A program made the translations under genes and the position numbers. Positions 1 through 5,916 of a stretch of DNA of 7,122 nt are shown here, piece by piece (position 1 is the stretch's first letter; each line of letters opens with the position of its first letter). The notes below the pieces were generated by a model. The model made no database searches and was not told where the DNA came from. It was given only the letters and a program-made list of their open reading frames with translations. The DNA comes from Betaproteobacteria bacterium UBA931. Lineage in GTDB: Bacteria; Pseudomonadota; Gammaproteobacteria; Burkholderiales; Casimicrobiaceae. The stretch spans positions 17,113-24,234 of the forward strand of contig DBDN01000007.1 in NCBI GenBank assembly GCA_002293615.1, in the 5' to 3' direction.

Positions 1-713
1 CTGCGCGTCCCCATCACCAAACCTTCCAGCGGCGTCAGGCCCATTGATGTGTCAATACATTTCCCATCTTTCACCGCTGAAATACTTGCGCCGTTACCAA
101 GATGGCAAACCACCAGTTTAAAATCTTTCCTGCCCATGATTTTGGTGGCTTCACCGGTAATGTACAGATGACTGGTGCCATGGAAACCGTATTTACGGAC
201 GCCGTATTTTTTATAATCATCATAAGGGATCGCGTACATATACGCGTAGTCCGGCATTGTTGAATGAAAGGTATTATCGAACACGGCCACCATCGGTTCA
301 TTCGGCATAATGGCACGGCACGCCTCAATACCCATCAAGTTTGCCGGCATATGCAATGGGCCAAGACCAATATTGCTTTTGATGACTTCAATGACTTTAT
401 CGTCGATCAAAACGCTTGAATCGTATTCCTCGCCGCTTAACAGAACACGATGCCCGATTGCCTTGATTTCAGACATATCCTTGATCACGCCGACATCGGG
501 ATCAACCAGTTTTTCCAGCACAAATTCCATCGCCTGAACATGTGTCGGCATCGCGTGCTCAACACGTAATTCTTTTTTACCGCTGTGCGTCAGCATTGAT
601 CTTTCTTGCCCAATACGTTCGCAGAGGCCTTTGGCAAGCACGGACTCATTATCCATTTCGAACAACTGATACTTTAAGGAAGAGCTCCCAGCATTGATCA
701 CCAATATTTTCAT
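1..713 (-). CDS. ackA: Acetate kinase, C-terminal part cut off by window edge
   Basis: Converts acetate + ATP to acetyl phosphate + ADP, and the reverse, in the cytoplasm; with Pta it forms the acetate/acetyl-CoA switch. About 237 residues are readable of the usual ~400; the frame is open from the ATG at 711-713 to the left edge with no frameshift. Visible motifs: MKILVINAGSSSLKYQL at the N-terminus (ASKHA phosphate-binding loop, Asn7), GHR (Arg89), PLHMPAN (His121), FDNTFH (Asp146), KYGFHGTSH (His178), CHLGNGAS, and TPLEGLVMGTR at the edge. These match the catalytic Arg91, His123, Asp148 and His180 of the Methanosarcina thermophila enzyme with an offset of two. The segment after Arg89 reads VLLSGEE where the family usually has VVHGGE, an odd change next to the acetate pocket. 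An AAAGGA ribosome site lies 5 nt upstream. The gene follows pta on the same strand. The identification is secure. Confidence 0.97.
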   Translation of the reverse strand, partial: MKILVINAGSSSLKYQLFEMDNESVLAKGLCERIGQERSMLTHSGKKELRVEHAMPTHVQAMEFVLEKLVDPDVGVIKDMSEIKAIGHRVLLSGEEYDSSVLIDDKVIEVIKSNIGLGPLHMPANLMGIEACRAIMPNEPMVAVFDNTFHSTMPDYAYMYAIPYDDYKKYGVRKYGFHGTSHLYITGEATKIMGRKDFKLVVCHLGNGASISAVKDGKCIDTSMGLTPLEGLVMGTR

Positions 714-718
714 ATCGA

Positions 719-725
719 TCCTTTC
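719..725 (-). promoter_or_regulatory. ackA ribosome binding site
   Basis: On the minus strand GAAAGGA lies 5 nt before the ATG of ackA. It is a good Shine-Dalgarno match and fixes the start at 713. Confidence 0.75.
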
Positions 726-754
726 ATCAGAAAACAACAGCGCTTAATGCCTGT

Positions 755-773
755 ACACATGAAAGTCATGTGT
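755..773. repeat. Perfect 8-bp inverted repeat in the ackA leader
   Basis: ACACATGA, a 3-nt spacer and TCATGTGT form a perfect palindrome between the pta terminator and the ackA start, about 42 nt upstream of the ackA ATG. It may be a DNA-level operator or an RNA hairpin in the ackA leader. A GTGACA hexamer overlaps its edge on the minus strand, but I see no convincing -10 box at proper spacing. Its function is not known. Confidence 0.6.
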
Positions 774-781
774 CACCGGCC

Positions 782-819
782 AAAAAAACAAGATGCCACC
801 CGACGACAAAGCCGGGCGG
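782..819 (-). terminator. Rho-independent terminator after pta
   Basis: On the minus strand a 9-bp GC-rich stem (arms at 811-819 and 796-804, loop 805-810) starts 9 bp after the pta stop codon. A T-rich tail with seven consecutive T (782-788) follows. Two of the nine pairs are G-U wobbles only when read as minus-strand RNA and become A-C mismatches in the other direction, so the hairpin is oriented for pta transcripts. It lies between pta and ackA, so it probably attenuates rather than abolishes read-through, or else ackA has its own promoter. Confidence 0.75.
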
Positions 820-828
820 CGTAAATAC

Positions 829-1824
829 TCAGCCCGCTGCCTGCATGGCAGTAATCGCCGTCACGTTGACGATATCGTCGATAGTGCAACCGCGCGATAA
901 ATCATTCAGCGGTTTATTGAATCCCTGGCAAATCGGGCCAATCGCTTCCGCGCCGGCCAGGCGCTCAACCATTTTGTAGCCAATGTTACCCGCCTGCAAA
1001 TCCGGGAAAATAAAAACGTTGGCTTTACCGGCAACCGAGCTGCCCGGCGCTTTGGATTTTGCCACCCGCTCCACCACCGCCGCATCAAACTGAAGTTCGC
1101 CGTCAATCGCCAGACCGGGTTCCTGTTTTTTGACAAGTTCCGTCGCCTGCACCACTTTATCGACGAGCTCATGCTTGGCCGAACCTTTGGTAGAAAAAGA
1201 CAACATTGCGACACGCGGTTCTTTCATGCCGGCAATTTTTCTGGCTGACTCCGCCGAGGCAATCGCAATCGCCGCGAGTTGCTCCGCATCCGGATTCGGG
1301 TTTACCGCGCAATCGCCAAAAATCAATATACCACCCTCGCCATACGGACAGCCGTCGGGCATCACCATCACAAAACAGCTGCTCACCGTACTGATCCCCG
1401 GCGCCGTCTTGATGATCTGCATGCCCGGGCGCAACATATCGCTCGTCGGATGCGCCGCACCGCCGACCATACCATCCGCCTCACCCATTTGCACCATCAA
1501 CACACCGAGGCTCATTTCGTCACGCGCCTGCATTTCGGCTTTTTCCTGAGTCATTCCTTTGTTTTTTCTCAGCTCATACAAAGTATCGGCGTAAGGTTTG
1601 ATATCAACCGTTTTCGGATCGACGATTCTGATGCCGTCCAGATGAGCATCAGGACACATTTTTTTAATCTCAACCTCGTTCCCAAGCAATATAATTTTCG
1701 CTATCTTCTGTTTGGTCACGATCTCCGCCGCTTTCACGACTCTTTCGTCTCCGCCTTCAGGGAAAACAATCGTCTTATCAACTTTGGCTGCCTTCTCTTT
1801 AATCGACTCCAAAAATGTACTCAT
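829..1824 (-). CDS. pta: Phosphate acetyltransferase (phosphotransacetylase)
   Basis: Transfers the acetyl group between CoA and phosphate (acetyl-CoA + Pi to acetyl phosphate + CoA) in the cytoplasm, partner of acetate kinase. The protein is 331 residues, the normal length of the short, single-domain PTA_PTB enzymes without the N-terminal regulatory DRTGG region of E. coli Pta. Visible motifs: IVFPEGGDERVVKAA (19-33), MVGGAAHPTSDMLRP (119-133), FPDLQAGNIGYK (273-284) and GPICQGFNKPLNDLSRGC (296-313). Ser310, Arg311 and the Asp316/Asp317 pair align with the active-site Ser309, Arg310 and Asp316 of the M. thermophila enzyme. The frame is open 25 codons further upstream, but I chose the ATG at 1822-1824 because AAGGAG lies 7 nt before it and family homology starts there. 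ackA follows 115 bp downstream, past a hairpin terminator. Confidence 0.97.
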   Translation of the reverse strand: MSTFLESIKEKAAKVDKTIVFPEGGDERVVKAAEIVTKQKIAKIILLGNEVEIKKMCPDAHLDGIRIVDPKTVDIKPYADTLYELRKNKGMTQEKAEMQARDEMSLGVLMVQMGEADGMVGGAAHPTSDMLRPGMQIIKTAPGISTVSSCFVMVMPDGCPYGEGGILIFGDCAVNPNPDAEQLAAIAIASAESARKIAGMKEPRVAMLSFSTKGSAKHELVDKVVQATELVKKQEPGLAIDGELQFDAAVVERVAKSKAPGSSVAGKANVFIFPDLQAGNIGYKMVERLAGAEAIGPICQGFNKPLNDLSRGCTIDDIVNVTAITAMQAAG

Positions 1825-1831
1825 AAAGCTG

Positions 1832-1837
1832 CTCCTT
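1832..1837 (-). promoter_or_regulatory. pta ribosome binding site
   Basis: AAGGAG on the minus strand, 7 nt before the ATG at 1824. It decides against the longer reading frame beginning at 1899, which would start inside the leader hairpin region and has no such site. Confidence 0.8.
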
Positions 1838-1856
1838 GGTAAACAGTTTGCATATT

Positions 1857-1873
1857 GCTTTTGTAGCAAAAGC
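1857..1873 (-). repeat. 17-bp hairpin/palindrome in the pta leader
   Basis: GCTTTTG, a 3-nt loop and CAAAAGC form a perfect 7-bp inverted repeat 33 nt upstream of the pta start codon. If transcription begins near 1881, the hairpin would sit close to the 5' end of the pta mRNA and could stabilise it. It could equally be a protein-binding site just downstream of the promoter. Confidence 0.6.
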
Positions 1874-1887
1874 GCGATTGAAACAAA

Positions 1888-1929
1888 ATCATACTTCAAT
1901 TTTTATGGTCACAAAACAATTTTTTTTTT
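1888..1929 (-). promoter_or_regulatory. Candidate pta promoter with A-tract
   Basis: On the minus strand TATGAT (1888-1893) is a fair -10 box. The -35 is poor: TTGTGA at 1909-1914 gives a short 15-bp spacer. A run of nine A (1921-1929) lies near -40 to -48 from the inferred start at about 1881, as an UP element would. A 6-bp inverted repeat (ATTGAA at 1877-1882, TTCAAT at 1895-1900) brackets the -10 box. This is an inference from weak matches. Confidence 0.3.
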
Positions 1930-2079
1930 ACGGTTAAAACAGGCCTCTCCCGTAGCAAGACATGCTGCCATAGTGTTTCCTGGTTCTGTCGAACTTAATA
2001 TCAGCAAAGCCGCAAAACCATTTTTACAATCACGGTACGACGATTTCTTCATTTTTCCAGCCCGCTCTCTACACCTGCC

Positions 2080-2199
2080 ATACGGCAACGATCGCTGTGA
2101 CATGCCCCAGAAAATATTCTTACTCGTTGAAAGCGGATCATCCTGCATGAGAACCATACGGAAAAATCTCTCTCAACAACCAATAAGTCGTTGCCGTAT
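2080..2199. repeat. Perfect 12-bp inverted repeat, arms 96 bp apart
   Basis: ATACGGCAACGA at 2080-2091 recurs as its exact reverse complement TCGTTGCCGTAT at 2188-2199. A 12-mer pair this close is unlikely by chance. The right arm reaches to within two bases of the fumarase -35 box. The arms could be paired operator sites or, if transcribed, a long-range stem. Confidence 0.7.
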
Positions 2200-2206
2200 C
2201 GTTGCC
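2188..2206 (+). promoter_or_regulatory. Tandem TCGTTGCC octamers over the fumarase -35 box (putative operator)
   Basis: TCGTTGCC occurs at 2188-2195 and again at 2199-2206, an 11-bp period, i.e. about one helical turn. The second copy overlaps the -35 hexamer at 2202-2207. A third, inverted copy is at 2084-2091, with centre-to-centre distances of 104 and 115 bp, close to whole helical turns. This layout fits a repressor or activator site with looping, but no regulator is encoded in the window, so its identity is unknown. Confidence 0.45.
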
Positions 2207-2229
2207 TTTTGCATGGCTTCTCGTATAAT
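2202..2229 (+). promoter_or_regulatory. Sigma-70-type promoter of the fumarase gene
   Basis: TTGCCT at 2202-2207 and a perfect TATAAT at 2224-2229 are separated by 16 bp. Transcription would start near 2236, giving a leader of about 86 nt before the fumarase ATG. It is the best promoter match in the window. Confidence 0.7.
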
Positions 2230-2310
2230 GAAAATTCCTAAAATCACCGTAAACGTTTTTTTAAATGTCTGCCCAATACCGGGCGTGTGATTTCTTTCTT
2301 AAATAACTTC

Positions 2311-2317
2311 AAGGGGG
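2311..2317 (+). promoter_or_regulatory. Fumarase ribosome binding site
   Basis: AAGGGGG lies 4 nt before the ATG at 2322. It is purine-rich, and the spacing is slightly short but workable. Confidence 0.65.
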
Positions 2318-2321
2318 AAAT

Positions 2322-3848
2322 ATGCCCATTACTTTGATCCGCTCCGAAGATTTCATAACAAGCATTGCCGACGCGCTGCAATATATCTCTTACTACCATC
2401 CGCCCGATTACATTGAAGCGCTGGGTTACGCCTATGAAAATGAGCAATCTCCCGCAGCCAAAGACGCGATCGCACAAATCCTGACCAATTCGCGCATGAG
2501 CGCCGAAGGCCACCGTCCGATATGTCAGGATACCGGTATCGTCAATGTTTTCGTCAAAATCGGTATGGACGTGCGCTTCGAAGACAATAACCGCTCAATA
2601 CTTGATCTTATCAACGAAGGCGTCGCCCGCGCATATACCGACCCCAACAATACGTTACGATATTCTGTTCTCGCCGATCCCGCCGGAGCCCGCAAAAATA
2701 CGCGCGACAATACTCCGGCTGTGGTGTACTACGATTTTGTACCCGGCAACACGGTAGACATCAAGATCGCGGCAAAAGGCGGCGGTTCCGAAGCCAAATC
2801 CAAGTTGGCCATGCTCAATCCGTCCGACTCCATCGTCGATTGGGTTGTGAAAACCGTACCGACCATGGGCGGCGGCTGGTGTCCGCCGGGAATTCTTGGT
2901 ATCGGCATCGGCGGTACCGCGGATAAAGCACTACTGATGGCAAAAGAAGCTCTGATGGAACCTGTCGATATCGGTGCGCTGATCAAACGCGGCCCCAGCA
3001 ATCGTATTGAAGAGCTGCGTCTGGAAATCTACGATAAGGTGAACGCGCTGGGCATCGGTGCGCAAAGCCTGGGCGGTCTGTTCACTGTACTTGACGTCAA
3101 GATTCTCGATTACCCGACCCATGCGGCGAACCTGCCTGTCGGCATGATCCCAAACTGCGCGGCAACTCGCCATGTTCATTTCACACTCGACGGCAATGGC
3201 CCGGCAAATTTAACACCCCCCGATTTATCGCACTGGCCAAAAGTCACCTGGACGCCGTCTTCAGAGGCAACCCGTGTCAATCTCGATACTTTGACGCCTG
3301 AAGAGGTTGCTCGCTGGAAACCGGGCGAACGGTTACTGCTAAGCGGAAAAATACTCACCGGCCGCGATGCCGCGCACAAGCGTATCGCCGACATGCTGGC
3401 GCGCGGAGAAACCCTGCCGGTATCGTTTAAAAACCGCGCGATCTATTACGTTGGGCCGGTCGATCCGATTGGTGACGAAGTGGTTGGCCCGGCAGGCCCC
3501 ACGACCGCAACGCGCATGGACAAATTCACCGAAGCCATGCTGGCGCAAACAGGGCTGATTGCCATGGTCGGCAAAAGCGAGCGCGGCCCGGCCGCTATCG
3601 AAGCAATTAAAAAGCACAAGGCGGCCTATTTGATTGCCGTCGGCGGCGCCGCCTACCTTATTGCCAAGGCGATCAAAAAGTCCAAGGTGCTGGCTTTCGA
3701 AGACCTCGGTATGGAAGCGATTTACGAATTTGAGCTAAAAGACATGCCGGTTACCGTTGCCGTCGACAGCAGCGGTCAATCGTTGCATAAAACAGGCCCG
3801 CTCGAATGGCAGAAGAAAATCGGGAAAATATCGGTAGTTGCCGAATGA
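2322..3848 (+). CDS. Fumarate hydratase class I, single-chain [4Fe-4S] enzyme
   Basis: Catalyses the reversible hydration of fumarate to L-malate in the TCA cycle (cytoplasm). The 508-residue protein has the N-terminal alpha-type domain (roughly 10-290) and the C-terminal beta-type domain (roughly 320-508) fused in one chain, as in betaproteobacterial and FumA-like enzymes. The three expected cluster cysteines are present: Cys68 in HRPICQDTG, Cys187 in GGGWCPPG and Cys279 in PNCAATRH. Other conserved stretches are DNTPAVVYY, AAKGGGSEAKSK, GIGIGGTADKA, GAQSLGG, GPTTATRMDKF (392-402), GKSERG and AVGGAAYL. The class I cluster is oxygen-sensitive, unlike class II FumC. The gene stands alone on the plus strand, diverges from pta-ackA, has its own promoter, and converges on lipA. 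It could be named fumA, but the symbol is left empty because naming differs between lineages. No damage or truncation is seen. Confidence 0.96.
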   Translation: MPITLIRSEDFITSIADALQYISYYHPPDYIEALGYAYENEQSPAAKDAIAQILTNSRMSAEGHRPICQDTGIVNVFVKIGMDVRFEDNNRSILDLINEGVARAYTDPNNTLRYSVLADPAGARKNTRDNTPAVVYYDFVPGNTVDIKIAAKGGGSEAKSKLAMLNPSDSIVDWVVKTVPTMGGGWCPPGILGIGIGGTADKALLMAKEALMEPVDIGALIKRGPSNRIEELRLEIYDKVNALGIGAQSLGGLFTVLDVKILDYPTHAANLPVGMIPNCAATRHVHFTLDGNGPANLTPPDLSHWPKVTWTPSSEATRVNLDTLTPEEVARWKPGERLLLSGKILTGRDAAHKRIADMLARGETLPVSFKNRAIYYVGPVDPIGDEVVGPAGPTTATRMDKFTEAMLAQTGLIAMVGKSERGPAAIEAIKKHKAAYLIAVGGAAYLIAKAIKKSKVLAFEDLGMEAIYEFELKDMPVTVAVDSSGQSLHKTGPLEWQKKIGKISVVAE

Positions 3849-3870
3849 AATCTTTTACCAAATAAGTAAT

Positions 3871-3881
3871 CGCGCGCGCGC
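3871..3881. repeat. Alternating CG run, (CG)5C
   Basis: An uninterrupted CG dinucleotide run lies 22 bp after the fumarase stop codon. Such runs can adopt Z-DNA under supercoiling. It may simply be low-complexity spacer between convergent genes. Confidence 0.6.
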
Positions 3882-3907
3882 CGTTCCCGATAAAAAGCTA
3901 TGCTATC

Positions 3908-3937
3908 GAAGCTCCCTGTAAAAAAACAGGGGGCTTC
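3908..3937 (+). terminator. Hairpin between convergent fumarase and lipA genes
   Basis: Two 12-nt arms (3908-3919 and 3926-3937) pair around a 6-A loop with a single G-U wobble in plus-strand RNA. In minus-strand RNA that pair is an A-C mismatch, so the fold favours the fumarase transcript. No T run follows directly on the plus strand. On the minus strand a TTTTT run lies about 11 nt past the stem. It may serve as an imperfect two-way terminator or as a 3'-end stabilising hairpin. The stem is certain, its role is inferred. Confidence 0.5.
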
Positions 3938-3999
3938 ACTACTCTCCGCCATAAAAGGCAACTCCGGATGAGCCGTATGAAAGTTCTATTTTTTATTAA

Positions 4000-4962
4000 T
4001 TATTCGATTATTTCCGCCGCCTGCTGATCGGCGTGATACGACGAACGCACCAACGCGCCGATCGCCGCGTGCTTAAAGCCCATCGCGTAAGCTTCGCGCT
4101 CAAACCTTTTGAAGGTCTCCGGCGTCACATAGCGAAGCACAGGGAGATGGCCGGTGGATGGTTGTAAATATTGGCCAATCGTCAGCATATCGATGTTGTG
4201 CGCCCGCATATCGCGCATCACTTCGATAATTTCTTCGTCCGCTTCACCTAGGCCAACCATCAATCCGGACTTGGTGATCACCTGCGGCGCCATTTTCTTA
4301 TATTCATTAAGCAATTTCAGGGAATGATGATAATCCGCGCCTGGGCGCGATTGTTTGTATAAACGCGGAACCGTCTCAAGATTATGGTTCATCACATCCG
4401 GCGGCGTTTGCCGCAAAATCTCTAACGCCCTCTCCAGCCTGCCGCGAAAATCCGGCACCAATATTTCAATACGCGTTTCCGGCGCTTTCTCCCGAAGCGC
4501 CTTGATACATGCGGCAAAATGCGCCGCGCCGCCATCGCGCAAATCATCGCGATCAACACTGGTAATCACAACGTACTTGAGCGCCATTGCCGCTACCGTT
4601 TCTGCCAGCTTCTTCGGTTCGCCTTCATCAAGCGGCAAAGGGCGGCCGTGCCCAACATCACAAAACGGACAGCGCCGCGTGCAAATATCGCCCATGATCA
4701 TGAACGTCGCCGTACCTTTGCCAAAGCATTCACCAATATTCGGGCACGACGCCTCCTCGCAAACGGTATGCAACGCATGAGCGCGCAATGTGTTCTTAAT
4801 TTCCTGATAGCGTTGCGAGCTGGCGGCACGCACGCGAATCCACGATGGTTTTTTCAACATCGGCTGCGGCGTTATCTTAATCGGAATTTTTGCCGTTTTC
4901 GCTTCGCCTTTTTGTTTTACAACAGGCCGCATACGCTTCGGGTCACCGGTTGATTCGGGCAT
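4000..4962 (-). CDS. lipA: Lipoyl synthase (radical SAM)
   Basis: Inserts two sulfur atoms into protein-bound octanoyl groups on lipoyl domains (pyruvate and 2-oxoglutarate dehydrogenases, GcvH), using S-adenosylmethionine and an auxiliary [4Fe-4S] cluster. The protein is 320 residues, near the family's usual length. Auxiliary-cluster ligands are Cys68, Cys73 and Cys79 in CEEASCPNIGEC, plus the serine of the C-terminal RSSYHAD motif (Ser307). The radical SAM motif is CTRRCPFC with Cys94, Cys98 and Cys101. Also seen: KGTATFMIMGD, VVITSVDRDDLRDGGA, VMNHNLETVPRLY, KSGLMVGLGE and TIGQYLQPS. The first ~35 residues are variable and lysine-rich, as usual. The ATG at 4962 is only 4 bp past the lipB stop, and its GGAGA site (4972-4976) lies inside the end of lipB, so translation is probably coupled. 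It is the last gene of the cluster. Confidence 0.98.
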   Translation of the reverse strand: MPESTGDPKRMRPVVKQKGEAKTAKIPIKITPQPMLKKPSWIRVRAASSQRYQEIKNTLRAHALHTVCEEASCPNIGECFGKGTATFMIMGDICTRRCPFCDVGHGRPLPLDEGEPKKLAETVAAMALKYVVITSVDRDDLRDGGAAHFAACIKALREKAPETRIEILVPDFRGRLERALEILRQTPPDVMNHNLETVPRLYKQSRPGADYHHSLKLLNEYKKMAPQVITKSGLMVGLGEADEEIIEVMRDMRAHNIDMLTIGQYLQPSTGHLPVLRYVTPETFKRFEREAYAMGFKHAAIGALVRSSYHADQQAAEIIE

Positions 4963-4966
4963 AAAG

Positions 4967-5635
4967 CTATGTCTCCATGATCAGGTTTTCTGCAACCAAC
5001 TGCGCTAATTGTTGCGCGGCTTCTTTCATTTCCGGCACGGCGCCATAATCGCTCATTTGCGCAACACGCAATCCGGGATAACCGCACGGGTTAATGTCGT
5101 TAAACGGCGCAAGATCCATGGCAATATTCACGCTCAAACCGTGATATGTTCGCCCGTTGCGCACTTTTAAACCTAAAGAGCTGATCTTGCGCTCACCAAG
5201 GATATCGCGCACGTAAACACCCGGCGCGTCTTTTTTACCGTAAGCCTCGATACCGTATTGCGCCAGCCATTGGCTCACGGCATTTTCAATGCGGCGCACC
5301 ATGCTGCGCACGCCAAGTTTCATGCGCCGGATATCGGCCAAAATATAAAGCACCAATTGCCCCGGCCCATGATAGGTAATCTGTCCGCCCCGATCGGTTT
5401 TCACCACGGGAATCCCATGGCTGTTACGCAATAAATGTTCGTTTTTCCCCGCCAGGCCCAACGTAAATACCGGATCATGTTCTGTCGCCCAAATTTCATC
5501 GAGCGTCGTTTCGTTGCGCACTTCGGTAAAATCGCGCATCGCCTGCCAGCACGTCTGATAATCGGTGCGTCCCATGTACCGCACCAAAAACGGAATATCG
5601 GCAACACCCACGGCAATACTTTCCACCAACGGCAT
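4967..5635 (-). CDS. lipB: Octanoyl-[acyl-carrier-protein]:protein N-octanoyltransferase
   Basis: Moves the octanoyl group from ACP to a lysine of lipoyl domains, the first step of endogenous lipoate synthesis, making the substrate of LipA. It is 222 residues from the ATG at 5633-5635. Key residues: Lys150 in GERKISSLGLKV and Cys184 in INPCGYPG form the catalytic Cys/Lys pair. DRGGQITYHGPGQ (81-93), LGVR and DAPGVYV are the other family motifs. About 14 residues precede the point where E. coli LipB begins to align (FLVRYMG). A TTG at 5639-5641 could add two residues and would overlap the upstream stop by 3 bp; the ATG is preferred. No clear Shine-Dalgarno lies before either, so re-initiation after the DUF493 gene, 2 bp upstream, is likely. 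Confidence 0.97.
   Translation of the reverse strand: MPLVESIAVGVADIPFLVRYMGRTDYQTCWQAMRDFTEVRNETTLDEIWATEHDPVFTLGLAGKNEHLLRNSHGIPVVKTDRGGQITYHGPGQLVLYILADIRRMKLGVRSMVRRIENAVSQWLAQYGIEAYGKKDAPGVYVRDILGERKISSLGLKVRNGRTYHGLSVNIAMDLAPFNDINPCGYPGLRVAQMSDYGAVPEMKEAAQQLAQLVAENLIMET
4972..4976 (-). promoter_or_regulatory. lipA ribosome binding site inside lipB
   Basis: GGAGA on the minus strand, 9 nt before the lipA ATG, is formed by the last codons of lipB. It supports the chosen lipA start and co-translation. Confidence 0.65.
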
Positions 5636-5637
5636 TT

Positions 5638-5916
5638 TCAAATTACCAAGCTTACCATCGGATGCGCTGTCAACGCCCGATAAAGACCGTCGATCTGCGC
5701 TTTATTCTCCGCCAAAATCGTTACCGTCAGCGACAAATAATTACTGGCGCCGGAAACACGCATTTCCATAGTTGCCGGATCGTAATCGGGGAAATGCTCG
5801 ATAACCACTTCCGCGACCGCTTGCGCAAACCCATCATGCGCTTTACCCATAATCTTGATCGGGAAATCACAGGGAAACCGCAAAAGCGTTTCTTCGTCGT
5901 TCGAAAATTCAGTCAT
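5638..5916 (-). CDS. ybeD: DUF493 (YbeD-like) small regulatory-fold protein
   Basis: A 92-residue protein of the YbeD/UPF0250 family. E. coli YbeD has an ACT-like ferredoxin fold, and its exact role is unsettled. Family features seen: LLRFPCDFPIKIMG near the N-terminus (11-24), then VVIEHFPDYDP, SGASNYLSLTVTI (55-67) and the C-terminal IDGLYRALTAHPMVSLVI ending. Length is close to E. coli YbeD (87). The ATG at 5916 overlaps the end of the mltD gene by 8 bp, with a weak GGAA 7 nt upstream, and the stop is 2 bp before lipB. Its place directly before lipB and lipA is conserved in many proteobacteria and suggests, without proving, a link to lipoate metabolism or its control. Confidence 0.92.
   Translation of the reverse strand: MTEFSNDEETLLRFPCDFPIKIMGKAHDGFAQAVAEVVIEHFPDYDPATMEMRVSGASNYLSLTVTILAENKAQIDGLYRALTAHPMVSLVI

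Larger units (their letters stand above)
1825..2321. other. 497-bp divergent non-coding region between pta and fumarase
   Basis: No convincing gene is seen here. Open frames on both strands lack family similarity and run across promoter sequences. The pta side holds the ribosome site, the leader hairpin and a weak promoter. The fumarase side holds a good promoter, the octamer repeats and the ribosome site. The stretch from about 1940 to 2075 shows nothing I can name. The length is generous for a simple divergent promoter pair, leaving room for upstream regulator sites or a small RNA. Confidence 0.7.

Noticed and set aside
1279..1842. 187-codon open frame antisense to pta
   Set aside because: Histidine- and arginine-rich shadow of the pta reading frame, with no homology recognised.
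1909..2157. 82-codon open frame on the minus strand upstream of pta
   Set aside because: No recognisable family, lysine run created by the nearby T tract, only a weak ribosome site, and it overlaps the candidate pta control sequences and the left arm of the 12-bp repeat.
2271..2284. GCCC-N6-GGGC hairpin in the fumarase leader as a riboswitch or attenuator
   Set aside because: A 4-bp stem alone is too weak, with no terminator tail or conserved aptamer features seen.
1712..2290. 192-codon open frame on the plus strand across the pta 5' end and the intergenic region
   Set aside because: It runs antisense to the well-supported pta and through the fumarase promoter; composition is not protein-like.
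5639..5641. TTG as the lipB start
   Set aside because: Possible through overlap with the DUF493 stop, but an ATG two codons later is more likely and homology does not need the extra residues.
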